DNA of 13,294 bases from CAYQPF01 sp964419225 (GTDB lineage: Bacteria; Cloacimonadota; Cloacimonadia; Cloacimonadales; CAYQPF01), in contig CAYQPF010000142.1 in assembly GCA_964419225.1 (NCBI GenBank), positions 1 to 13,294 on the forward strand. The letters are read 5' to 3'. Below, in pieces: positions 8,095 to 13,294 of this stretch. A model generated the notes under the pieces. That model saw only the letters and a program-made list of their open reading frames with translations, ran no database searches and was not told the origin of the DNA. The translations under genes were made by a program, and so were the position numbers. Every line of letters begins with the position of its first letter. Position 1 is the first letter of the stretch.

Positions 8095-8110
8095 GTAATT
8101 AAGAGGTTAT

Positions 8111-8791
8111 ATGAGTAAGATGATTGCTGTTCTGGACGATGAATCTGATATTTTAGAATTAATATCAGTAAATCTTAAAAAAAACGGATTTGATGTAATT
8201 ACTTTTGAAGAGCCAAGTAAGTTCTTTAATCACCTGTCTAAAAGAATTCCCGATCTGCTCATCCTGGATCTGATGATGCCGGAAATGGATGGATTCGATG
8301 TTTGTAAAAAAATCAGAAATACTGACGACTGGAAAAGAATACCCATAATTATGCTCACTGCAAAAGGCGATGAAATGGATAAAATACTCGGACTCGAACT
8401 CGGTGCCGATGATTATCTAACCAAACCCTTCTCTGTCAGAGAATTAGCTTCCCGGGTAAAAGCGATCCTCAGAAGATCCGAACCTCAGGAAAATCAAAAT
8501 CAAATCCTCATCAATAACATCTTAAAAATTGATGTGGACAAGTTCGAAGTCTTTGTGAATAACCTCAAACTCGACCTGACTACTACAGAATTTCGCCTTC
8601 TCAAACTGTTTGCCGAAAAACCCGGCCGTGTATATTCCCGAGATCAAATCCTGGATTACCTCTGGGGAAATGATAAGATTGTCATTGACCGGACCGTTGA
8701 TGTCCATATCAAAAATCTCCGCGAAAAACTCGGCGAAGCTGGTCTCTATCTCAAGAACATCAGAGGTGTAGGTTACAAATTTGAAATTTAA
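8111..8791 (+). CDS. OmpR/PhoB-family response regulator
   Basis: This is a cytoplasmic two-component transcription factor of 226 residues. The receiver domain (about 4-122) has the acidic pair Asp9-Asp10, phosphoacceptor Asp53 in LILDLMMPEMDG, the switch residue Thr83 and Lys105 in TKPF. The C-terminal winged helix (about 130-226) has the recognition-helix segment TVDVHIKNLREKLG and the wing RGVGYKF typical of the OmpR class. AAGAGG (8101-8106) 4 nt before ATG is a good ribosome binding site. No kinase gene is adjacent on the same strand. The nearest one (9502-12081) is convergent, of the HisKA_2 type and carries its own receiver, so it is not an obvious partner. A small sigma factor follows on the same strand. 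The target promoters cannot be read from the sequence. Confidence 0.93.
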   Translation: MSKMIAVLDDESDILELISVNLKKNGFDVITFEEPSKFFNHLSKRIPDLLILDLMMPEMDGFDVCKKIRNTDDWKRIPIIMLTAKGDEMDKILGLELGADDYLTKPFSVRELASRVKAILRRSEPQENQNQILINNILKIDVDKFEVFVNNLKLDLTTTEFRLLKLFAEKPGRVYSRDQILDYLWGNDKIVIDRTVDVHIKNLREKLGEAGLYLKNIRGVGYKFEI

Positions 8792-8892
8792 TAATCAGTT
8801 GTCCGCTGCATATAGTATCGTTCTCGATAGGGTGTTCATCTCTCTTCACTGGCACCTGACACCTGACACCTGACAATTTTTCAGAAAAACTC
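8792..8892. other. Spacer between response regulator and sigma factor
   Basis: The spacer contains a small hairpin, TATCG-TTCT-CGATA (8816-8829), without a T-run, and then the heptamer array. No convincing promoter is visible, so read-through from the response regulator is plausible. Confidence 0.4.
8846..8875. repeat. Heptamer repeat, CACCTGA type
   Basis: Three exact CACCTGA units (8853-8859, 8860-8866, 8867-8873) are preceded by the divergent unit TCACTGG. The array ends 19 bp before the sigma-factor start codon, so it occupies the 5' leader or promoter region of that gene. Confidence 0.85.
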
Positions 8893-9387
8893 ATGAATCC
8901 TGATTTGGTTTTGCAGAAATATCTCCATCTGGTAAAAAGTTCAATGTCCAAATTGAATTTCCCGCCTTATCTTTACGATGATCTTCTCCAGATAGGATCT
9001 ATCGCTCTGCTGGAAGCCGAACAAAAATTCGACCCCTCCAAAGGAAATTTCGAAGCCTTTGCCTTTGTCGTTATCCGAAATAGTCTTTTAACTTTTTTAC
9101 AAAACGAAGCCAAACACAGTAATTTGATTAAAATCCAAAACAACGACCAGGTTTTTGAACATTATTCCAATCAATTAACCTATGAACAAGACTTCTCTAC
9201 ACCAAAAGAAGATAACTCTCAACAAATTCTGAACAATCTCTCCTCACTGGAAAAATCTGTCCTTAAACTCAGTATAAACGAGAATAAATCTCTGGATGAA
9301 ATTGCCCAAATCCTAAACATCCCCAGAGAAAAAGTCAGACAATTACGCGAAAAAGCCAAACGAAGAATCAAAGCAGAACAATTATAG
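8893..9387 (+). CDS. Small sigma-70 family RNA polymerase sigma factor
   Basis: This is a 164-residue protein with only the two core sigma regions. Region 2 (about residues 10-75) includes YDDLLQIGSIALLEAEQKFD and AFAFVVIRNSLL, the core-binding and -10-recognising helices. Region 4 (about 112-160) has the helix-turn-helix LDEIAQILNIPREKVRQLREKA, which would read a -35 element. The short linker between them and the lack of region 1.1 and region 3 make it an alternative sigma factor of ECF-like size. The region 2 wording is closer to the SigB/SigF type. No anti-sigma factor or membrane gene follows it. The ribosome binding site is weak. A second in-frame ATG at 8944 would remove part of region 2 and is less likely. 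It lies just downstream of a response regulator, which may control it. Confidence 0.85.
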   Translation: MNPDLVLQKYLHLVKSSMSKLNFPPYLYDDLLQIGSIALLEAEQKFDPSKGNFEAFAFVVIRNSLLTFLQNEAKHSNLIKIQNNDQVFEHYSNQLTYEQDFSTPKEDNSQQILNNLSSLEKSVLKLSINENKSLDEIAQILNIPREKVRQLREKAKRRIKAEQL

Positions 9388-9388
9388 T

Positions 9389-9420
9389 TCTAAATACAGG
9401 CCTGAAACACCTGATTTAGA
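9389..9420. terminator. Inverted repeat after the sigma-factor gene
   Basis: TCTAAAT (9389-9395) pairs with ATTTAGA (9414-9420). CAGG (9397-9400) pairs with CCTG (9410-9413), leaving one bulged A and a 9-nt loop. It begins 2 nt after the stop codon and lies between convergent genes. No T-run follows directly; a T-rich stretch comes about 45 nt later. It may be a transcript-end stem-loop, but not a classic intrinsic terminator. Confidence 0.45.
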
Positions 9421-9501
9421 GGTATGAACATAATTCGGTTTTAGTACCTTACAAGTAAAATTCTTTCATTTTTTTCCTTTAACTTTATTCAGGATACCAG
9501 G

Positions 9502-12081
9502 TTAATTACATTGAAATTCTATTCTGCAGAGAGTCCCCTTATCCCGGACGAATTCAGCTTTAGCACCTATCTGCTTTGTCAACATATCCACAAGCTGTAA
9601 ACCAAACGTGTTCTGCTTGACGAGTAGCACTTTTTCCCTCATTCCTTGTCCACTATCAGAGACTTCCAGGATCATCCTGTCTCCAGCTCTATAAGTCTGC
9701 ACTCTTATTTCACAATTAGTCTGATCAGTAAAAGCATGCTTTACGCTATTTGTGATCAACTCATTCACGATGATGCCCAAGGCAGAAATCTTGTCAACAT
9801 TGACAATGGCATCTTCCACATTCACGACAAAGCTAATTTTACGTTCCATGGGCATTGTTTCCCGGATACTATCGAGAAGAGGAACCAAATAAACCTCTAA
9901 AGACATTTCTCTGAGATTACTGGACCTGTACAATTTATCATATAGGATACCCATGCTTTTTAAACGGCCAGCCGCATCCTGTAAAGGTGATAATATCGCT
10001 TTGTCTTCAGTTGTTTTTGCATGCAGAGTAAGGAGATTCTGCGTGATCAACATATTATTCTTGATTCTGTGATGTACTTCCTGCAAAAGCAGTTCCTTCT
10101 CCTGCAAAAGAGATTTAACCGAATCTTCTGCATTTTTTCTATCTGTAATATCCAGGATAATTCCACCGAGTAAAGATTTTTTCCCCGGTATATCAATGCG
10201 GTATTTAATAGTCAGAAAGAAATGATTAATCCCAAATTTATCGGGCCAGGTCTCTTCGTAGTTGATCAACCCTTTTTCCATGGCTTCGGTATCCTTAGCT
10301 ACCATTTGATCAGCTTTTTCCTTATCGAAGATCTCATGAGGTAATTTTCCCAGCCAATCTTTAACCGGGAAATATTTATGGGTCATTTCATTGGCATGAA
10401 TCAGACGGAAGTCTTCATCTTTGAGTAAGATCAGGGCAGGAATATTTGCAAACATAGATTTAAGTCTGGCTTCACTTTCCTGGAGAGCTACTTCAGTTTT
10501 CTTACGATCTGTAATCTCTTTCGATGAACAGATCACAGACAAGACAATACCTTGAGGATTTTTTATGGGAGTAATAGTTGTAATATAATATCTGTCCCCG
10601 TCAGTTCGTGGTACACGCACTTCAATAACTCTTTCTTCTCCTGTATTAAATACCTGTAGCAGAGCGGACATTCTTTTTTTTGCTTCTTCAGGCTCAAAAA
10701 CATCACTTATTTTCTTTCCTGTTATTTCTTCCAGAGACTTATTCACTCCGTGAGAAAAGGCTCTGTTGACATACAAATAAGTGCCGTCATGGGCAATAGA
10801 AAATATGGGATCAGGTGATTCATCCAGCAAAACTCTCTGGATTTCCTGTTTCTCCAGCAGAGCATGCTGCACTTTGATGCTTTCTGTGATATCTCTGCCC
10901 GATCCAACAACTCCTATAACCACCCCCTCATTGTTCTTGAGAGGAGCTTTATGAACTTCCAAATGCAGAGGAATACCTTTTACATTTCCAAATTCGTGAA
11001 AAGACATGGCATGACCTGCCTCCAGAGTTATTCTGTCAGAATCCTGACAAACTTCGCCAAAAGTATGCCAGGCCGGATTATCAGGCTGGGTATTTCTTTC
11101 CCTTGAGGCAAAATACATATCTGTTTTTCCCAAGATCTCCTGAGTATCATGAGCCATCAGCAAATTCTCACATAAGGCCTTATTGCCAAAGATATATTTC
11201 TTCTCCAAATCCTTGGCCCAGAGCATGTCAGGCATTGTATCACTCATCAAACGGAGCATACTGAACAAACTATGGTACTTGATCTCACTTTCTTTAATAG
11301 CAACTTCTTCCTTTTTTCTTTGAGTGATATCAAGAATTGAAAACGCAGCATTTTTGATCCCCAATTGTTCATTATTTATTATTCTTAGAGTTACTATGAT
11401 CTTGATCAAATTGCCCTGCTTATTAACAAATTCTTTTTCAATTTCCCCAGAATATTCATCTTTTTCCAATAAATCCAATAATTTTTGTTTGTCAGATTCC
11501 CTTGTTTCTTCCAATAATATATCAAAAACAGACATACTTTCCAATTCTGATTTTGTATATCCAGTTATTTGACATAATTTATCGTTAAATTGCACCCAAT
11601 GTCCATCTGAAGTTGTTACCGCAAAGCCTACATTACCCTGTTCAAAAAATGTCCGGAAAAACAACTCGCTTTGGGATAAGGCTACTTCCTTTTTCTTCTC
11701 ATTCTGTTTGGATTCATATAAACGGAAGGCCATTTTAATTGAAGCGTTTAAAATTGTAGGGTCAGAATTCTTTAAAATGTATCCGTAGGAAGTAATACCT
11801 TCTGTTTTTTCCACTATCTCTGGTTCTGAATGAGCAGAAAAAAAGATGAGAGGTATATCTTTGGTCTGTAATATTTTTCTCGCAGCTTCTGTACCATCCA
11901 TTTTTTTACCAAGATCTATATCCATTAAGATTAATGAGATATCCTCACACTCAGATACTTTTTCAATCGCCTCTTCCCCACTTTTGCAACCAATTACACG
12001 ATACCCAAATTTTTCCAGTACTTTTACCTGATATGCTAATATCAACAATTCATCTTCAACTAATAATATTGTTTTACTCAT
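9502..12081 (-). CDS. Receiver / four-PAS / HisKA_2 sensor histidine kinase
   Basis: This 859-residue signalling kinase has no evident membrane segment, so it is probably cytoplasmic. Domains in order, numbered from the upstream GTG (subtract one for the ATG start): receiver (about 4-125, phosphoacceptor Asp55 in LILMDIDLG, Lys105); four PAS-type sensor domains (about 139-256, 270-400, 412-527, 538-648), each ending in a DIT or EIT followed by a charged linker; HisKA_2 dimerisation helix with EVHHRIKNN (His671); and HATPase with N-box Asn774 (NELITNS), the DSGQG loop (811-815) and TFGLQLV (826-832). HisKA_2 kinases usually signal through stand-alone receivers. Here the receiver is at the N-terminus and may tune or feed the kinase. 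GTG 12084 and ATG 12081 are both possible starts. The ATG is preferred because GGAAGG (12086-12091) would almost touch the GTG. The ligands of the PAS domains cannot be inferred. Confidence 0.92.
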   Translation of the reverse strand: MSKTILLVEDELLILAYQVKVLEKFGYRVIGCKSGEEAIEKVSECEDISLILMDIDLGKKMDGTEAARKILQTKDIPLIFFSAHSEPEIVEKTEGITSYGYILKNSDPTILNASIKMAFRLYESKQNEKKKEVALSQSELFFRTFFEQGNVGFAVTTSDGHWVQFNDKLCQITGYTKSELESMSVFDILLEETRESDKQKLLDLLEKDEYSGEIEKEFVNKQGNLIKIIVTLRIINNEQLGIKNAAFSILDITQRKKEEVAIKESEIKYHSLFSMLRLMSDTMPDMLWAKDLEKKYIFGNKALCENLLMAHDTQEILGKTDMYFASRERNTQPDNPAWHTFGEVCQDSDRITLEAGHAMSFHEFGNVKGIPLHLEVHKAPLKNNEGVVIGVVGSGRDITESIKVQHALLEKQEIQRVLLDESPDPIFSIAHDGTYLYVNRAFSHGVNKSLEEITGKKISDVFEPEEAKKRMSALLQVFNTGEERVIEVRVPRTDGDRYYITTITPIKNPQGIVLSVICSSKEITDRKKTEVALQESEARLKSMFANIPALILLKDEDFRLIHANEMTHKYFPVKDWLGKLPHEIFDKEKADQMVAKDTEAMEKGLINYEETWPDKFGINHFFLTIKYRIDIPGKKSLLGGIILDITDRKNAEDSVKSLLQEKELLLQEVHHRIKNNMLITQNLLTLHAKTTEDKAILSPLQDAAGRLKSMGILYDKLYRSSNLREMSLEVYLVPLLDSIRETMPMERKISFVVNVEDAIVNVDKISALGIIVNELITNSVKHAFTDQTNCEIRVQTYRAGDRMILEVSDSGQGMREKVLLVKQNTFGLQLVDMLTKQIGAKAEFVRDKGTLCRIEFQCN

Positions 12082-12130
12082 CACACCTTCCCTACTCTCA
12101 CCAAATCCTATTCATTTCAGAATTTACCAA

Positions 12131-12158
12131 ATAATCCAAACAATTCTTTGCTTGTCAA
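12131..12158 (-). promoter_or_regulatory. Candidate promoter of the sensor kinase
   Basis: On the minus strand a perfect TTGACA (12158-12153) is followed after 16 nt by GATTAT (12136-12131), about 50 nt upstream of the start codon. It lies downstream of the terminator of the preceding gene, so the kinase is probably transcribed on its own. Confidence 0.5.
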
Positions 12159-12205
12159 TGTTTGTCTTATTACTCCTCTTTATTTTTGAAATTTTTATTG
12201 AAGGC

Positions 12206-12240
12206 ATTAAAAAGTCCCCCGCAGTTTCTTGCGAGGGACT
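12206..12240 (-). terminator. Intrinsic terminator of the 151-residue protein gene
   Basis: Read on the minus strand, the stem AGTCCCTCGC (12240-12231) pairs with GCGGGGGACT (12222-12213) with one mismatch and an 8-nt loop. The 3' arm runs straight into TTTTTAA. It lies about 80 nt after the stop codon of the small gene and before the kinase promoter, so it should separate the two transcripts. Confidence 0.85.
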
Positions 12241-12259
12241 CCGTTAAACCTTTCTGTCT

Positions 12260-12280
12260 TATCACGTATCATGAATCGCT
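12260..12280. repeat. Short heptamer repeat, TATCAnG type
   Basis: Three contiguous 7-mers, TATCACG, TATCATG, AATCGCT, lie in the 3' untranslated region between the small gene and its terminator. Taken alone this would be weak. It is listed because the same period and style recur in the other spacers. Confidence 0.4.
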
Positions 12281-12319
12281 TTTTCTTTTAGCTGACTCCC
12301 TTTAACAGATACCTGAAAG

Positions 12320-12775
12320 CTAGTTTATGGGTTTATCGAGATCTGCATATGGTGCTACTGTATCTAACAGACCTGCCTCGATAGCAGCTGCGACAGTTTG
12401 AATCGGAATGTTCTGACTGATGATCTGGGCAAGAGTCAGGGTTGTTAAATCAAGTGCCGGGTTTTGAGTTTTTGCCTGGAACATCATGCGAATATAGCAG
12501 GTATAGGAATGCCAGGGAAATTGATCGTTGGGAATATGCTGGGAAGTATAACGTAATGCATATAACCCAAAGTCTGATTTGTAGCCGTCTGCTATCTCAT
12601 GCCAGATATTAGCCAGGTTTTTGAAAATATTACCCAGTAATGTGTTTTGTACAGTTAATTTGGGAACCGTATATTTCTTCATATAACACAAATCGCCATG
12701 ATTGAGTGTGCTGAAGGTAGTTCCGTCGATGGAGCCTGAGTAGGCTTTTACGTTGTTCTTGAATGTAACTTTCAT
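12320..12775 (-). CDS. Hypothetical protein of 151 residues
   Basis: I do not recognise the family. The ATG at 12775 is fixed by a strong GGAGG (12781-12785) 5 nt upstream. An upstream TTG overlaps that site. No signal peptide or membrane helix is evident. The N-terminal third has the pattern YSGSIDGTTFS (12-22), then GDLCYMKKYTVPK (27-39) and QNTLLGNIFKNLANIW (43-58). The middle is aromatic-rich, with Trp58, Trp88 and many Tyr. The last 45 residues look helical (LTLAQIISQNIPIQTVAAA) and end in an acidic-then-polar tail. Two cysteines (30, 93) are present without a metal-site pattern. A glycine-turn, basic segment, proline, then Gln/Asn is an arrangement I vaguely recall from small multicopy proteins of Bacteroidetes-like genomes, but I cannot name it. 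The gene stands alone, with a hairpin in its leader and its own terminator. Confidence 0.8.
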   Translation of the reverse strand: MKVTFKNNVKAYSGSIDGTTFSTLNHGDLCYMKKYTVPKLTVQNTLLGNIFKNLANIWHEIADGYKSDFGLYALRYTSQHIPNDQFPWHSYTCYIRMMFQAKTQNPALDLTTLTLAQIISQNIPIQTVAAAIEAGLLDTVAPYADLDKPIN

Positions 12776-12792
12776 TTTATCCTCCAAATTTT

Positions 12793-12805
12793 CCCTCTTT
12801 GAGGG
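12793..12805 (-). promoter_or_regulatory. Leader hairpin just upstream of the small gene's ribosome binding site
   Basis: On the minus strand CCCTC-AAA-GAGGG ends 7 nt before GGAGG, so it could influence initiation. Read on the plus strand the same stem is followed by TTTATTTTT (12806-12814) and would look like a weak terminator, but no plus-strand gene precedes it. Confidence 0.4.
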
Positions 12806-13012
12806 TTTATTTTTGAAGAGTTCGTTTTTGACTTCCCGGGTTAGTCAGCATGTGTTTTGATTTTCTGTTTTCCGGTTTTGTAAATATCCATCCAACCATC
12901 AAATTCACATTTTTTTTACACTCTTCATATAGATAAGCCGACAAAAGTTCATTTCTCCGACCAAAAATGAAAAAAAAATGAAAAAAAGCCAAAATAGTTC
13001 AAAAAAGTATCA
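12806..13012. other. AT-rich upstream region with phased A-tracts
   Basis: No gene is supported here. On the plus strand A-tracts of 5, 9, 7, 4 and 6 bases (12963-12967, 12970-12978, 12981-12987, 12991-12994, 13001-13006) have centres roughly 9-11 bp apart. That is one helical turn, and such spacing produces intrinsic bending. A T8 run lies at 12910-12917. The region is upstream of the 151-residue protein gene, and no clear -35/-10 pair was found for that gene. Confidence 0.5.
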
Positions 13013-13286
13013 TTATCCCGAACAATGCAGTAGAAATTAATTGTCTGACGGAATCTGTTGAGTTTAACCCGAACTGTGCAGTAGAATCTTCACAATCTGG
13101 CTGAATCCTGTATAGTCGTCTGGCGTCAGTCGTCAGGCCTCAGTAGAAAAGATTAGAGAAAGAGATTTTGAAGGACTTACAATCTCACTCGCAATAAATT
13201 TATTATATAAATCGTTCGATTGCAAGCCTTCACTTTTCACGATCTTCGATCCAGTTTGCAAACCTCTACTGCAAAATCCGGGATAA
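13013..13286. repeat. Nested inverted/direct repeat, MITE-like
   Basis: A 22-bp motif of the form TTATCCCG-N5-TGCAGTAGA occurs at 13013-13034, again directly at 13064-13085 (19/22 identical), and inverted at 13265-13286 (18/22). After the first two copies a second shared block appears: TCTGACGGAATC (13044-13055) and TCTGGCTGAATC (13096-13107). This makes the direct repeat about 51 bp long. Inside lies another inverted repeat, 13169-13183 against 13219-13232, whose arms match TGAAGG, CTT and CAAT with one bulge and one mismatch. No open reading frame is supported, so it fits a non-autonomous element with imperfect terminal inverted repeats. No target-site duplication was seen. Confidence 0.55.
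13114..13148. repeat. Heptamer repeat, AGTCGTC type
   Basis: Five contiguous 7-mers: AGTCGTC, TGGCGTC, AGTCGTC, AGGCCTC, AGTAGAA. The first and third are identical. It is embedded in the nested right-end repeat. Confidence 0.65.
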
Positions 13287-13294
13287 ATTAGTTT

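Larger units (their letters stand above)
7740..8110. other. Gene-free spacer after the lol-tamB operon
   Basis: This 371-bp stretch has no credible reading frame and no clear intrinsic terminator after the tamB-like gene. It contains the three-hairpin element at 7890-7967. It also has a weak pair of 7-mers (CACTGCA, CACTGAA at 8035-8048) and the response-regulator promoter at its right end. Confidence 0.6.

Noticed and set aside
8846..8875. CRISPR-like array
   Set aside because: The units are 7 bp and contiguous, with no spacers between them. No cas gene is in the window.
8111..12081. Response regulator and sensor kinase as a cognate pair
   Set aside because: They are convergent with the sigma factor between them, and the kinase is of the HisKA_2 type with its own receiver rather than the HisKA type usual for OmpR-class regulators.
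12793..12814. Plus-strand intrinsic terminator (CCCTC/GAGGG plus T-rich run)
   Set aside because: No plus-strand gene runs into it. The 5-bp stem is better read as a leader hairpin of the minus-strand gene.
12807..12992. 61-codon open frame on the minus strand upstream of the small unknown gene
   Set aside because: It starts only at a TTG inside a T-tract, has a Phe-rich artefact N-terminus and no ribosome binding site. It reads as leader and upstream DNA.
13205..13230. GTTCGATTGC resembling a tRNA T-arm
   Set aside because: The flanking bases do not form a T-stem, and no acceptor, D or anticodon arms can be drawn around it.

Overview
The window comes from an AT-rich, diderm (outer-membrane-bearing) bacterium. 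The LolC/LolD-type exporter and the TamB-like protein only make sense with two membranes. The spacers are full of degenerate 7-bp tandem repeats, and signalling relies on multi-PAS HisKA_2 kinases. Together these recall uncultured FCB-group lineages such as Cloacimonadota. That placement is inference from memory of such genomes, not a demonstrated assignment.

Left part (1-1821): guaB (IMP dehydrogenase) lies on the minus strand, probably starting at a TTG codon. Downstream of it is a perfect 10-bp hairpin. Upstream is a divergent spacer in which two outward-facing TTGACA boxes bracket three different families of heptamer repeat.

Centre (1822-7739): a tightly packed plus-strand operon encodes a LolC/E-type permease, a LolD-type ATPase and a 1340-residue TamB-like protein, with junctions of 2 and 3 bp. 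The first two should extract lipoproteins from the inner membrane. The third should span the periplasm as a lipid conduit. The operon therefore reads as an envelope-building module. The next 371 bp have no gene but hold a compact three-hairpin element.

Regulatory part (8111-12081): an OmpR/PhoB-type response regulator is followed, after a 101-bp spacer containing CACCTGA repeats, by a small sigma-70 family factor. Convergent to these is an 859-residue sensor kinase (receiver, four PAS domains, HisKA_2, HATPase) with its own promoter. The receiver-only kinase and the DNA-binding regulator are neighbours but not an obvious cognate pair.

Right part (12082-13294): a 151-residue protein of unknown function has a strong ribosome binding site and its own intrinsic terminator. 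Its upstream side carries helically phased A-tracts. The last 280 bp form a gene-free nested repeat (direct copies, inverted copies, an inner inverted repeat and another heptamer array) that looks like a small non-autonomous mobile element. The most unusual structure in the window is this repeat layer: period-7 arrays in nearly every spacer, each locus with its own sequence, plus the right-end nested element.
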